Origin: Williamsia faeni
GTDB taxonomy: Bacteria > Actinomycetota > Actinomycetes > Mycobacteriales > Mycobacteriaceae
Assembly (NCBI GenBank): GCA_003202005.1
Contig: QJJF01000004.1
Span: 62,001 to 126,000, forward strand
Length of the DNA: 64,000 nt
Reading direction: 5' to 3'
Made by a program: the position numbers and the translations under genes. How positions within the stretch are numbered: the stretch's first letter is position 1; the number at the start of each line of letters is the position of its first letter. Under the pieces are notes generated by a model. The model did not search any database. It was not told the origin of the DNA and was given only the letters and a program-made list of their open reading frames with translations. Positions 1 to 8,112 of this stretch are shown in pieces.

Positions 1-1
1 C

Positions 2-769
2 GCCAGGATCCATGCCGCGGATCTGCTCGAGAGTGGGCATCCGGTGTTGCTGGAATCCTTCCTCGACGGACCTGAGGTGTCGCTGTTCTGCCTGGTCGAC
101 GGAGCCACAGTGGTCCCGCTGCTGCCGGCGCAGGACCACAAGAGGGTCGGTGACGGCGACGCCGGACCCAACACCGGCGGCATGGGTGCGTACACCCCGT
201 TGCCGTGGCTGCCCGACGCCATGGTCACGCAGATCGTGGACGACGTCGTCAAGCCTGTCGCAGCCGAGCTCCTGGCCCGCGGTATCCCGTTCTCCGGCTT
301 GCTCTATGCCGGACTCGCGATCGGCGCCGAGGGTCCGGCCGTCGTCGAATTCAACTGTCGCTTCGGCGATCCGGAGACACAGGCGGTGCTCGCCCTGCTC
401 AAGTCGCCGCTCGGTGTGGCATTGAACGCCACGGCCACCGGAACGCTCGCGGCGCTGGCGCCCCTGGAATGGGAAGACGGAGCCGCCGTGACCGTGGTCG
501 TGGCCGCCGAGAACTACCCGGGTCGGCCGCGGACCGGCGATCTGATCACCGGCTCCGACGGCGAAGGCGTCCTGCATGCGGGTACCACGATCTCCGACGG
601 TGCAGTGGTGTCCAACGGTGGCCGCGTGCTTAGTGTTGTCGGGGTCGGCGCCGACCTCGCCGCCGCGCGGGCCCAGGCCTACAGCCGGCTCGGAACGGTC
701 AAACTGGCGGGTTCACACTTCCGCACCGACATCGGGCTGGCCGCCGAAGAAGGCCGGATCAGCATCTGA
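2..769 (+). CDS. purD: Phosphoribosylamine-glycine ligase (PurD), 3' part
   Basis: C-terminal 255 residues of GAR synthetase, which joins glycine to 5-phosphoribosylamine with ATP in purine synthesis. The reading frame is already open at base 2, so the N-terminal part lies outside the window. Visible family features are the ATP-grasp segment with [17 protein letters not shown], the metal-binding stretch [14 protein letters not shown], and the C-terminal domain with [12 protein letters not shown]. The gene ends in TGA just before a long hairpin shared with the convergent esterase gene. purB, purC, purS and purQ lie downstream on the same strand, though not in one operon. Identification is secure; only the missing 5' end limits it. 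Confidence 0.97.
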   Translation, partial: ARIHAADLLESGHPVLLESFLDGPEVSLFCLVDGATVVPLLPAQDHKRVGDGDAGPNTGGMGAYTPLPWLPDAMVTQIVDDVVKPVAAELLARGIPFSGLLYAGLAIGAEGPAVVEFNCRFGDPETQAVLALLKSPLGVALNATATGTLAALAPLEWEDGAAVTVVVAAENYPGRPRTGDLITGSDGEGVLHAGTTISDGAVVSNGGRVLSVVGVGADLAAARAQAYSRLGTVKLAGSHFRTDIGLAAEEGRISI

Positions 770-775
770 GGACGC

Positions 776-840
776 CCGAAAGTGGTGGGTTTTGGTGTGG
801 CCCACCTGGGCGTTTGCTCACCAGAACCCACCACTTTCGG
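776..840. terminator. Long hairpin between convergent genes (element A)
   Basis: The arms at 776-797 and 819-840 pair over 22 bp with one G-U pair, around a 21-nt loop (798-818). It sits exactly between the purD stop and the stop of the convergent esterase gene, so it probably ends transcription from both sides. The loop contains CACCTGGG and ends in TGCT, as does the loop of a second hairpin at 15028-15094. That conservation is not expected of a plain terminator. Confidence 0.75.
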
Positions 841-844
841 ACTT

Positions 845-1801
845 TCAGTCCGCGAGGCTGCGGCCGAGGAAGGCGATCTGTTCGGGGAGTACCCCACGCC
901 AGTACCGGTTGGTGTGTCCGCCAGGCGATGTGCCGAATGCCGGGGGTGGTCGGAGTCCGGCCATCCACTGGCGGGTGTAGGTGAAGAACTGGTCGCTGGA
1001 TCCGCATTCGATCAGCAGCGGTATCTGGGTGAACGAATCCTGTTGTCCGAAAAGAGAATTGGCCTGATAGTCGGCGAGGGTGTCGAAAGCTCGCGGAGGG
1101 AAGTTCGCAGGGTCGCCCCACAGTGCGGGCGAGCTGACCGCGATCGCCGCCACCCGTGGAGCGCCGAGCATCGCACCGAGGCGCAGCGCGCCGTATCCGC
1201 CCATCGACCAGCCGAAGAAGCCGATGCGATCGGTACGCAGGCCCAGCTCCGGGTTGCCTTCAAGGAGCGGGAGGAACTCGTCGAGCACCATCGCGCCGCC
1301 ATCGGTGCCGTCGGTCCGCGGGTGGTAGTAGCTGCGGACCGCATCCACCGAGGCCAGCGCAAACGGGGCGTTGCCCTCGGTTGCCCAGTCCTGCATCAGG
1401 CTCTGCATCTCCAGGCCGCCCATGAACGCGGCTCGATGGTCGGTGTTGAGAGCGTGCAGGACCACGACGACCGGGAGTTCGCCGGTCACCCCGGCGGGGC
1501 GGGCCACCATCCAGTTCGTCTCGCGCCCGAGCATCTGCGCCGATTCGAAACTGCCGGTGAATATCTCCGCGGCATCGGTGGGTGTGGGGGTCTTCGGTGC
1601 CTGGGCGGACGGATCATCGGCGCGCACCGGTTGGGGTGCGACCCGCTGAACCTTCTCGTCCGAGCATGCCGCCAGCAATCCGAGGGCTCCGGCCGCGAGC
1701 CCGGCACCCAGCAGCGCGCGACGGCCGGTCACCGGGCCACCGCGTGTCCGAGAGTCGCCGAGGGGTCCAGGCGAAGGGGCCTGGTTCGCGGAGGTAGTCA
1801 T
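845..1801 (-). CDS. Secreted lipoprotein esterase, alpha/beta hydrolase (Rv0774c-like)
   Basis: A 318-residue predicted serine esterase of the esterase D/antigen-85-like alpha/beta hydrolase fold. The N-terminus has a twin-arginine-like GRRALLGAGLAAGALGL segment followed by a lipobox LLAAC, so it is probably exported and lipid-anchored. The nucleophile elbow is GWSMGGYG with Ser199; a C-terminal GGHTNRYW supplies the likely catalytic His. I chose the ATG at 1801; starting further upstream would run into the divergent aminotransferase and add sequence with no signal-peptide character. M. tuberculosis has an exported esterase (Rv0774c) at the same place after purD, which supports orthology. The substrate is unknown. 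Confidence 0.82.
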   Translation of the reverse strand: MTTSANQAPSPGPLGDSRTRGGPVTGRRALLGAGLAAGALGLLAACSDEKVQRVAPQPVRADDPSAQAPKTPTPTDAAEIFTGSFESAQMLGRETNWMVARPAGVTGELPVVVVLHALNTDHRAAFMGGLEMQSLMQDWATEGNAPFALASVDAVRSYYHPRTDGTDGGAMVLDEFLPLLEGNPELGLRTDRIGFFGWSMGGYGALRLGAMLGAPRVAAIAVSSPALWGDPANFPPRAFDTLADYQANSLFGQQDSFTQIPLLIECGSSDQFFTYTRQWMAGLRPPPAFGTSPGGHTNRYWRGVLPEQIAFLGRSLAD

Positions 1802-1891
1802 CGCGAGACACGGTACCCGGTGGGTTGCGCCAGTTAGTCGCCGAATGGCGGTGAACTCCCGGTTTCGAAGGGGAACAGATAGTTTCGACGT

Positions 1892-3040
1892 ATGCGTTCG
1901 GAATCTCAAAGGTCCCAGGTCGAGATGTTCCATGTGATGGACGTGCAGGCCGCGATCGCTGCGCGGCGAGCCCGGGGTCTCGACGTCATCTCGCTTGCCG
2001 CCGGGCAGCCGTCGACGCCGGCGCCGGCCCCGGTCCTGGCCGCGACCACCAAGGCGCTGGGCGAATCGTTGCTCGGGTACACCGAGTCGCTGGGTATCGC
2101 GCCGCTACGCGAAGCGATCGCCGGACACTACCGCGACACCTACGACATCCCGGTGGAGCCCGACGACGTGGTGGTGACCACCGGATCCTCGGGTGCCTTC
2201 ACGCTGATCTTCCTGGCAGCGTTCGACGCCGGGGACACCGTTGCGATGGCCCGTCCCGGATACCCCGCGTACCGAAATGCGCTGTCGGCACTGGGCTGCG
2301 AGGTCATCGAACTCGATTGCGGTGCGCAGACCCGGTTCCAGCCGACGGTCGAGATGCTCGAAGCCCTGGATCGGCCGCCGGCCGGGTTGATCGTCGCGAG
2401 CCCGGCGAATCCGACGGGAACCATCCTCGACCCGGCCGAGCTGGCGGGCCTGGCGCGCTGGTGCGACGCCCACGGCACGTTGCTGATCTCGGACGAGATC
2501 TACCACGGCATCAGCTATGGCCGCGAGACGACGTGCGCGTGGAACACCTCGCGGCAGTCGGTGGTGATGGGTTCGGTGTCCAAGTACTTCAGCATGACGG
2601 GATGGCGCCTCGGCTGGATGCTGGTTCCACCGCCACTGCGCCGCCCGGTGGAACGGCTGACGGCGAATCTGACGATCTGCCCGCCGGCGATCAGTCAGTA
2701 CGCGGCGTGCGCCGCGTTCGGTCCGGAGTCGAAGATCGAGCTCGACGGTCACGTCACGCGGTACGCCAGGAATCGGGAAGTGTTGCTCGGCGGATTGGCC
2801 GATCTGGGTATCGACGACATCGCCCCACCGGATGGCGCCTTCTACGTCTATGCCGACCTCGGTGACCGGACCGACGACTCGTTGGGTTGGTGCGAGGGCG
2901 TGCTCGAACAAACCGGAGTGGCCATGGCGCCCGGGCTGGACTTCGATACCCGCCACGGAAATCGGACCGTCCGGATGAGTTTCGCCGGGGCCACCGAGGA
3001 CATCGCTCTGGCATTGGAGCGCCTCGCGCCGGTCCTCTAG
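1892..3040 (+). CDS. PLP-dependent class I/II aminotransferase
   Basis: A 382-residue aspartate-aminotransferase-fold enzyme. Seen: the Asn of SPANPTG, the Asp/Tyr of ISDEIYHGISYG, and the PLP-lysine motif SVSKYFSMTGWRLGW, all typical of fold-type I aminotransferases in the AspB/DapC group. A -10-like TAGTTT at 1880-1885 lies 6 nt before the ATG and no Shine-Dalgarno is seen, so the mRNA may be leaderless. The gene is divergent from the esterase. The amino donor/acceptor pair cannot be told from sequence; aspartate, alanine or aromatic substrates are all possible. The M. tuberculosis purD-purB interval does not have this gene as I recall it, so it may be a lineage-specific insertion. Confidence 0.85.
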   Translation: MRSESQRSQVEMFHVMDVQAAIAARRARGLDVISLAAGQPSTPAPAPVLAATTKALGESLLGYTESLGIAPLREAIAGHYRDTYDIPVEPDDVVVTTGSSGAFTLIFLAAFDAGDTVAMARPGYPAYRNALSALGCEVIELDCGAQTRFQPTVEMLEALDRPPAGLIVASPANPTGTILDPAELAGLARWCDAHGTLLISDEIYHGISYGRETTCAWNTSRQSVVMGSVSKYFSMTGWRLGWMLVPPPLRRPVERLTANLTICPPAISQYAACAAFGPESKIELDGHVTRYARNREVLLGGLADLGIDDIAPPDGAFYVYADLGDRTDDSLGWCEGVLEQTGVAMAPGLDFDTRHGNRTVRMSFAGATEDIALALERLAPVL

Positions 3041-3113
3041 CCGAAATGCTTGCGCAGCGCCAGTATTTGACGGAAACCACCCATCTCCGCGCGGCCTTTG
3101 CCACCATGACGGG

Positions 3114-3722
3114 GTGAACTCCGCAGGAACTCCCAAAGGTGCGCGCCGTCGGGCGCTGCTGATCGCTGCCGCGGGAGAGTTGCTACTGGAGGGTGGTTTT
3201 GATGCGGTCCGGCATCGTGCGGTCGCGGATCGGGCCGGACTGCCACTGGCGTCGACAACCTACTACTTTGCGTCTCTTGAAGATCTGGTCGCCGAGGCCG
3301 TCGAGCATGTCTGTGACGACGACCGGAACGCCATCGCCGAGCGAAGCCGAGCCCTCTCGCGGCGGCGTCGCGGTGCCGAGGCGACCGCGGAAGCGCTCGC
3401 TGAAGTGTTCGTCGGAGACGGCACGCCACGGGCCAGACTGACCTGTCGGTACGAAGCGGTGATCCTGTGTGCGCGGATGCCCCGCCTTCATCAGATACTC
3501 GCCGACCATCGGAACCGGATCCGGAACGTCCACTTCGACGTCCTGGAGAAGTCCGGGCGCAGCACAGACCTGTCCGGGATCGCGCAGTTGATGGCCGTCG
3601 AGGACGGTGTGGTGATCGGCGCGCTCGCCGATTCGGTCGACGATGTCGTCTCCGCGGCCAAGATCGCGCTGTGTGAAGTGATCGACCACGTGGCTCCGGT
3701 GGCACCGGTAGCGGTGGGCTGA
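3114..3722 (+). CDS. TetR-family transcriptional regulator
   Basis: A 202-residue TetR-type repressor with an N-terminal helix-turn-helix. The recognition region reads GGFDAVRHRAVADRAGLPL followed by STTYYFASLEDL, the usual TetR pattern with YYF at the end of the DNA-binding helices. The remainder is a helical ligand-binding domain. The start is a GTG at 3114. It sits between the aminotransferase and purB, at the place of Rv0775 (TetR) in M. tuberculosis. No obvious palindromic operator was found next to it, so its target is unknown; the upstream aminotransferase or the esterase are candidates. Confidence 0.85.
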   Translation: MNSAGTPKGARRRALLIAAAGELLLEGGFDAVRHRAVADRAGLPLASTTYYFASLEDLVAEAVEHVCDDDRNAIAERSRALSRRRRGAEATAEALAEVFVGDGTPRARLTCRYEAVILCARMPRLHQILADHRNRIRNVHFDVLEKSGRSTDLSGIAQLMAVEDGVVIGALADSVDDVVSAAKIALCEVIDHVAPVAPVAVG

Positions 3723-3757
3723 CCTGCGGCGGATGCGGACGGCATTCTCGGGTGCCG

Positions 3758-3763
3758 CATAAT
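3758..3763 (+). promoter_or_regulatory. -10 element of purB (leaderless start)
   Basis: CATAAT lies 6 nt upstream of the GTG at 3770, which would put the transcription start on the start codon. It would also place the alternative GTG at 3752 upstream of the transcript. Confidence 0.45.
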
Positions 3764-3769
3764 GTACGG

Positions 3770-5218
3770 GTGTCTGATACCGAGCAAACCCTGACGAAGC
3801 CCCGCGTGTCCAACGTCTTGGCCGGTCGCTATGCGTCCGTTGACCTGGTGCGACTGTGGTCGGCGGAGTACAAGATCGTCCTGGAGCGCCAGCTCTGGGT
3901 TGCGGTCCTGAAAGCGCAGCGGGAACTCGGAATCGACGTTCCGGCCGAGGCGATCGCCGACTACGAGCGGGTCCTCGACAAGATCGATCTGGAGTCGATC
4001 GCGCAGCGTGAACGGGTCACCCGGCACGACGTGAAGGCCAGGATCGAGGAGTTCAACGCCCTCGCCGGGCATGAACAGATCCACAAGGGCATGACCAGCC
4101 GCGACCTCACCGAGAACGTGGAGCAGCTGCAGATCCTGCGTTCGCTCGAACACGTCCACGCCCACGGTGTCGCCACCGCGGCCCGGCTCGCGGAACGGGC
4201 GGCTCAATACTCGTCTGTGGTGATGGCCGGACGCAGCCACAACGTCGCCGCGCAGGCGACCACGCTGGGCAAGCGTTTCGCCTCCGCTGCCGATGAATTG
4301 CTGATCGCACTGACCCGGCTGCGTGAGCTGATCAACCGCTACCCGCTGCGCGGCATCAAGGGGCCGATGGGCACCAGCCAGGACATGCTTGATCTGCTCG
4401 ATGGCGACGTGGAGAAGTTGTCGGAGCTGGAGTCGAAAGTTGCTCAGCACCTAGGCTTTTCGAAGTCGCTGACCTCGGTGGGTCAGGTCTACCCGCGCTC
4501 GCTCGACCACGATGTGGTGTCGGCACTGGTGCAGGTGGCGGCCGGACCGTCGTCGTTGGCGCAGACCATCCGCCTGATGGCCGGCCACGAGCTGGTGACC
4601 GAGGGCTTCCAGCCCGGACAGGTCGGCAGCTCGGCGATGCCGCACAAGATGAACACCCGCAGCTGTGAGCGGGTCAACGGTCTGCAGGTCATCCTGCGTG
4701 GCTATGGCTCGATGGCTGCCGAACTCGCCGGTGCCCAGTGGAACGAGGGCGACGTGTTCTGCTCGGTGATCCGCCGGGTCGCCCTGCCCGACGCGTTCTT
4801 TGCCATCGACGGATTGATGGAGACCTTCCTGACCGTCCTCGCCGAGTTCGGTGCGTACCCAGCGGTGATCGCCAACGAACTCGACCGCTACCTGCCGTTC
4901 CTCGCGACCACCAAGGTGCTGATCGCGGCAGTGCGTGCCGGAGTCGGACGTGAGGTCGCCCATGAGGCGATCAAAGAGAACGCGGTGGCCGTGGCGCTGG
5001 CGATGCGGGAAGACGGCCGCGAGCCCGACCTGCTCGACCGGCTGGCCGCCGACGACCGTCTGCCCTTGGACAAGGCGGCACTCGAAGCTGCACTCGCCGA
5101 CAAGTCGGCCTTCATCGGTGCTGCCGAACATCAGGTCGCCGCTGTGGTGGCGCAGGTCGCGGAGCTGGTCGCGCAGTACCCGGACGCCGCCGCGTATACC
5201 CCCGCTCCCATTCTCTGA
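3770..5218 (+). CDS. purB: Adenylosuccinate lyase
   Basis: A 482-residue enzyme that cleaves SAICAR to AICAR plus fumarate and adenylosuccinate to AMP plus fumarate. It shows the fumarase/aspartase-superfamily signature GSSAMPHKMN, plus GMTSRDLTENVEQ and GRSHNVAAQATTLGKRFASA, with strong resemblance to mycobacterial PurB throughout. I chose GTG 3770 over the in-frame GTG at 3752 because homologues begin near SNVLAGRYAS and a -10-like hexamer lies 6 nt upstream of 3770. The gene is followed by a repeat-rich spacer. Function is certain; the exact start is less so. Confidence 0.96.
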   Translation: MSDTEQTLTKPRVSNVLAGRYASVDLVRLWSAEYKIVLERQLWVAVLKAQRELGIDVPAEAIADYERVLDKIDLESIAQRERVTRHDVKARIEEFNALAGHEQIHKGMTSRDLTENVEQLQILRSLEHVHAHGVATAARLAERAAQYSSVVMAGRSHNVAAQATTLGKRFASAADELLIALTRLRELINRYPLRGIKGPMGTSQDMLDLLDGDVEKLSELESKVAQHLGFSKSLTSVGQVYPRSLDHDVVSALVQVAAGPSSLAQTIRLMAGHELVTEGFQPGQVGSSAMPHKMNTRSCERVNGLQVILRGYGSMAAELAGAQWNEGDVFCSVIRRVALPDAFFAIDGLMETFLTVLAEFGAYPAVIANELDRYLPFLATTKVLIAAVRAGVGREVAHEAIKENAVAVALAMREDGREPDLLDRLAADDRLPLDKAALEAALADKSAFIGAAEHQVAAVVAQVAELVAQYPDAAAYTPAPIL

Positions 5219-5228
5219 CCCGCGTCCG

Positions 5229-5428
5229 TCGAGCGTGCCCATAACGCCGCCGAGCGTGCCGAAGGTGCGGCAATAAAGGCACGCTCAACGGCAACAAAGG
5301 CACGCTCAACGGGGAGGACCGCCGAGCGTGCCCATCGAGCCGCCGAGCGTGCCGAAGGTGCGGCAATAAAGGCACGCTCAACGGCAATAAAGGCACGCTC
5401 GACGGGGACGGCCGCCGAGCGTGCCTTT
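5229..5428. repeat. GAGCGTGCC/GGCACGCTC repeat cluster 1, about 93-bp tandem unit
   Basis: The spacer after purB holds five GAGCGTGCC and four GGCACGCTC copies. A unit of about 93 bp is present roughly twice: a segment beginning CGCCGAGCGT at 5248 recurs at 5341 with few changes. The opposite orientations can form several alternative hairpins. The same core words fill the spacer at 57.2-57.6 kb, so this is a dispersed family rather than a local accident. No coding frame looks real here. Confidence 0.85.
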
Positions 5429-5449
5429 ATTGCGGGCTTCTTCAGGGGG

Positions 5450-5477
5450 TTGACACTCATCGACCTCGCAGTAGTAT
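5450..5477 (+). promoter_or_regulatory. Promoter of the arsR operon
   Basis: A perfect -35 TTGACA (5450-5455) and a -10-like TAGTAT (5472-5477) are separated by 16 nt. The operator at 5476-5510 begins inside the -10 and covers the expected transcription start, fitting autorepression. Confidence 0.65.
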
Positions 5478-5510
5478 TCAACTTGTTGGTTGATAACCAA
5501 TAGGTTGAAT
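5476..5510. promoter_or_regulatory. Operator of the ArsR-type repressor
   Basis: Two 16-nt arms, ATTCAACTTGTTGGTT and AACCAATAGGTTGAAT, flank a 3-nt GAT centre; 14 of 16 positions are complementary. AT-rich palindromes of this kind overlapping the promoter are typical binding sites of ArsR-family repressors. The site lies directly before the arsR gene. Confidence 0.7.
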
Positions 5511-5531
5511 AGCCCGGGAGGGTGGAAGCCG

Positions 5532-5888
5532 ATGGGTGCAGCAATGGCCGATCAACTCAGTGCCGTGTTCGCGGCGCTCGCTGATCCGACGCGGCGGGCG
5601 ATCTTGGAGCGACTGGCCGATGGCGAGGCCACGGTGTCGGCGCTTGCCGAACCGTTCGACATGAGTCTGGCCGCGGTGTCCAAACATCTGAAGGTCCTCG
5701 AACGCGCCGGTCTGATCTCGCGAGGTCGCGATGCCCAGTGGCGTCCGTGCTCGCTCGAGGCCCGACCGCTCGAGCAGGCCAGTGACTGGCTCGGCGAGTA
5801 CCGACGTTTCTGGGACACGAAATTCGATCGACTCGAAGAACACATCAACCGGATCGCCGGGTCCGGCAACCGAGAGGAAGAATCATGA
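5532..5888 (+). CDS. ArsR-family winged-helix repressor
   Basis: A 118-residue single-domain regulator. The helix-turn-helix reads ALADPTRRAILERLADGEATV then MSLAAVSKHLKVLERAGLI, the classic ArsR/SmtB arrangement. There is no CxC metal motif, so it is the non-metal subgroup usually encoded with an SRPBCC (AHSA1) protein. Start ATG 5532 follows a GGAGG; the upstream in-frame TTG at 5490 lies inside the operator and is unlikely. It overlaps the SRPBCC gene by 4 bp and probably represses the whole three-gene unit from the palindrome at 5476-5510. Confidence 0.9.
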   Translation: MGAAMADQLSAVFAALADPTRRAILERLADGEATVSALAEPFDMSLAAVSKHLKVLERAGLISRGRDAQWRPCSLEARPLEQASDWLGEYRRFWDTKFDRLEEHINRIAGSGNREEES

Positions 5889-6337
5889 CCGACACAGCAG
5901 ATCGAGAGTTCACGATCGTCCGCGAGTTCGCGGCGGGGCCCGAGGTGGTGTTCGACGCCTGGGTCGATCTGGACCAATTGTCGCAGTGGATGGCGCCCGA
6001 AGGCCTGACCACACCGCGTGAGCGCATGTACGGAGATCCGCGGCCCGGTGGCGGGTACGGCGCGGTGATGGTGCTCCCAGACGGACTCGAAGCATCCATC
6101 GATGGTGTTTACAAGGAGGTCGATCGCCCCGGCCGCCTGGTGTTCACGTGGCCCGATCCGACAACGCCGGAAAGTGTTTCGTTGTGCACGGTCACGTTTG
6201 TCGAATCGGCTCCGGGTCGGACCACCATGACCTTCCATCTGCTCGCGCCCGGTCCGATCAGTCCCGATGATGGCGCCAGAGTGGGCTGGAACAGCTGCTT
6301 CGACAAGCTGCACCGTCAGCTGGAGACAGCGCCATGA
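5885..6337 (+). CDS. SRPBCC (AHSA1/START-like) domain protein
   Basis: A 150-residue protein of the AHSA1 branch of the START/Bet v1-like fold, which forms a hydrophobic ligand cavity. Seen: the N-terminal TIVREFAAGPEVVFDAWVD, the QWMAPEG turn, and the C-terminal GWNSCFDKLHRQLE helix. Start ATG 5885 overlaps the arsR stop. Such proteins regularly partner ArsR regulators; the ligand and function are unknown. The following PPOX-fold gene overlaps by 4 bp, so all three are likely co-translated. Confidence 0.88.
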   Translation: MTDTADREFTIVREFAAGPEVVFDAWVDLDQLSQWMAPEGLTTPRERMYGDPRPGGGYGAVMVLPDGLEASIDGVYKEVDRPGRLVFTWPDPTTPESVSLCTVTFVESAPGRTTMTFHLLAPGPISPDDGARVGWNSCFDKLHRQLETAP

Positions 6338-6828
6338 TCACCGCCGACGCTCTACCGCAGGGAGACCTCGCGCTGCTCGAGACCGAGGTGGCGCAGGAAC
6401 TGCTGCACACGGACATCCCGGCTCGACTCGCGTACGTCGCCGCTGACGGCACACCCCGGGTGCTGCCGATGAATTTCTGGTGGAACGGCACCGAATTGGT
6501 GATGGCAACGTTCACCGGTGCCGCGAAGGTGCCGGCGCTACGACGACATCCGGCGGTTGCGCTGACGATCGACACCGTGGCCGGCAAACCCCATGTCCTG
6601 CAGATGCGCGGCGAGGCCGTCATCACCGACGTCGACGGTGTGGTCGAGGAATATGAGCTGATGATGCGCCGCGGCATGCCCGCCGAAGTGGCCGACGGAT
6701 ACTTCGCCGACCTGCGGGCCGGCGGGGCACAGATGCATCGCATCTCCGTGGTTCCGGCGTGGGTGGGTGTGCTCGACTTCGAAACACGTTTCCCGGGCGC
6801 GGCGCCGGCCGCGGTGAGGAAACGCTGA
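6334..6828 (+). CDS. Pyridoxamine 5'-phosphate oxidase-fold (split beta-barrel) protein
   Basis: A 164-residue small flavin- or F420-binding-fold protein. It shows the family pattern PARLAYVAADGTPRVLPM followed by FWWNGTELVMATFTGAAKV, with further strands through HVLQMRGEAVITDVDG. The length and N-terminal strand order fit the PPOX/F420-dependent FDOR-B type rather than true PdxH. It is the third gene of the arsR operon and converges with the Rdx-family gene 5 bp downstream. The substrate is unknown. Confidence 0.85.
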   Translation: MITADALPQGDLALLETEVAQELLHTDIPARLAYVAADGTPRVLPMNFWWNGTELVMATFTGAAKVPALRRHPAVALTIDTVAGKPHVLQMRGEAVITDVDGVVEEYELMMRRGMPAEVADGYFADLRAGGAQMHRISVVPAWVGVLDFETRFPGAAPAAVRKR

Positions 6829-6833
6829 CGGGA

Positions 6834-7124
6834 TCACTCGGGCGTCGAGTCCGCGTGGCCGAGGTTCCAGTCGGGTACGGCGATGTTCCGGACGAGCTTC
6901 TTGAGCGTCACGATGTCAGGGAAGCCGTTGTCCCGCTTGCGCTCCCAGATCAGCGTGCCGTCCACCTCGATGTGGAACACGCCGCCGGTGCCGGGAACCA
7001 GTGTGACCGAACCGAGCTCGGTGCCGAAGGTGTTGAGCAGTTCGGTGGCCATCCAGGATGCCCGGAGGACCCAGTTGCATTGGGTGCAGTAGGTGATGGT
7101 GACGGCAGCTTTCGATTCGCTCAC
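6834..7124 (-). CDS. SelT/SelW/SelH (Rdx)-family thioredoxin-fold protein
   Basis: A 96-residue protein with the Rdx-family redox motif CTQC in [15 protein letters not shown] near the N-terminus, followed by the conserved [17 protein letters not shown] and [12 protein letters not shown]. In selenoproteins the second Cys is Sec; here both are Cys. The start is GTG 7124, where homologues begin; a GACAAT hexamer 6 nt upstream could serve a leaderless transcript. A longer frame to 7220 would overlap the purC start and looks artefactual. Probably a small cytoplasmic redox protein; partner unknown. Confidence 0.85.
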   Translation of the reverse strand: MSESKAAVTITYCTQCNWVLRASWMATELLNTFGTELGSVTLVPGTGGVFHIEVDGTLIWERKRDNGFPDIVTLKKLVRNIAVPDWNLGHADSTPE

Positions 7125-7205
7125 GGGCCTATTGTCGCAGCCGTTTGCGTCGACGGTGCCGACCGAAGTGGGCCGGGCGGATACATCGCGTCCGTCGAGG
7201 GCCAC

Positions 7206-7211
7206 TAACCT
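7206..7211 (+). promoter_or_regulatory. -10 element of purC (leaderless start)
   Basis: TAACCT lies 7 nt upstream of the purC ATG at 7219 and no Shine-Dalgarno is present between them, so transcription probably begins at or next to the start codon. Confidence 0.45.
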
Positions 7212-7218
7212 TGAGGGC

Positions 7219-8112
7219 ATGCGTCCTGCTCTGGAGTCCTATGAACACCTCGCAGCCGGGAAGGTGCGGGATCTCTATTCGATCGACGACAACACCATGC
7301 TGATGGTTGCCTCGGACCGGATATCTGCGTTCGACCACATTTTGTCGACGCCGATCCCGGACAAAGGGCGCATCCTGACCGCGATGAGCGTCTACTACTT
7401 CGGTGCGCTGGGCGTTCCGCATCACCTGGCGGGCGGGCCCGAGGATCCACGGATTCCGGCGGAGCTACTAGGCCGGGCGCTGGTGGTCAAGAAGCTCGAC
7501 ATGCTGCCCGTCGAGTGCGTTGCGCGCGGATATCTCACCGGGTCGGGCCTGCTCGACTACAACGCCACCGGATCGGTCTGCGGGATCGAACTGCCGTCCG
7601 GTCTGGGCGAGTCCAGCAAGCTCCCCGAACCCATCTTCACCCCCGCGAGCAAGGCCACGATCGGAGAGCACGATGAGAACGTCAGCTTCGACGCGGTCGT
7701 GACCACCGTCGGTGAAGAGTTGGCGGTCCGTCTGCGGGACCTGACGCTCGACATCTACTCGCGTGGGTCGCAATTGGCGGCCGAGCGCGGAATCATCTTG
7801 GCCGACACCAAGTTCGAGTTCGGACTCGACGGCGACGGCACGGTGGTGCTGGCCGACGAGGTCCTCACCCCGGACAGCTCGCGATACTGGGATGCCGACA
7901 CCTACACACCCGGACAGGTGCAGCCGAGTTTCGACAAGCAGATCGTCCGCAACTGGCTCATCAGCCCCGATTCCGGATGGGATCGGGCTGCTGACACTCC
8001 ACCACCGGCTCTGCCCGACGACATCGCGCAACGCACTCGCGTCCGCTATATCGAAGCGTACGAACGTATTTCAGGCCTGTCATTCGATGATTGGCCAAGA
8101 GGAGAGCAGTGA
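7219..8112 (+). CDS. purC: SAICAR synthetase
   Basis: A 297-residue phosphoribosylaminoimidazole-succinocarboxamide synthase, which couples CAIR with aspartate using ATP. Seen: [54 protein letters not shown], and [12 protein letters not shown], all characteristic of PurC. The length equals that of the mycobacterial protein when started at ATG 7219; an upstream extension to 7093 would read through the antisense Rdx gene. It overlaps the ptrB start by 4 bp (GTGA), so both are translated from one transcript. Confidence 0.97.
   Translation: MRPALESYEHLAAGKVRDLYSIDDNTMLMVASDRISAFDHILSTPIPDKGRILTAMSVYYFGALGVPHHLAGGPEDPRIPAELLGRALVVKKLDMLPVECVARGYLTGSGLLDYNATGSVCGIELPSGLGESSKLPEPIFTPASKATIGEHDENVSFDAVVTTVGEELAVRLRDLTLDIYSRGSQLAAERGIILADTKFEFGLDGDGTVVLADEVLTPDSSRYWDADTYTPGQVQPSFDKQIVRNWLISPDSGWDRAADTPPPALPDDIAQRTRVRYIEAYERISGLSFDDWPRGEQ

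Noticed and set aside
845-1801. The esterase as the missing HsaD
   Set aside because: It has a lipoprotein signal and esterase-D-type elbow GWSMGG, lies in the purine region and has no KstR box.
5248-5428. Possible CRISPR array in the repeat-rich spacer after purB
   Set aside because: Repeats are short, in both orientations and without regular unique spacers; no cas genes nearby.
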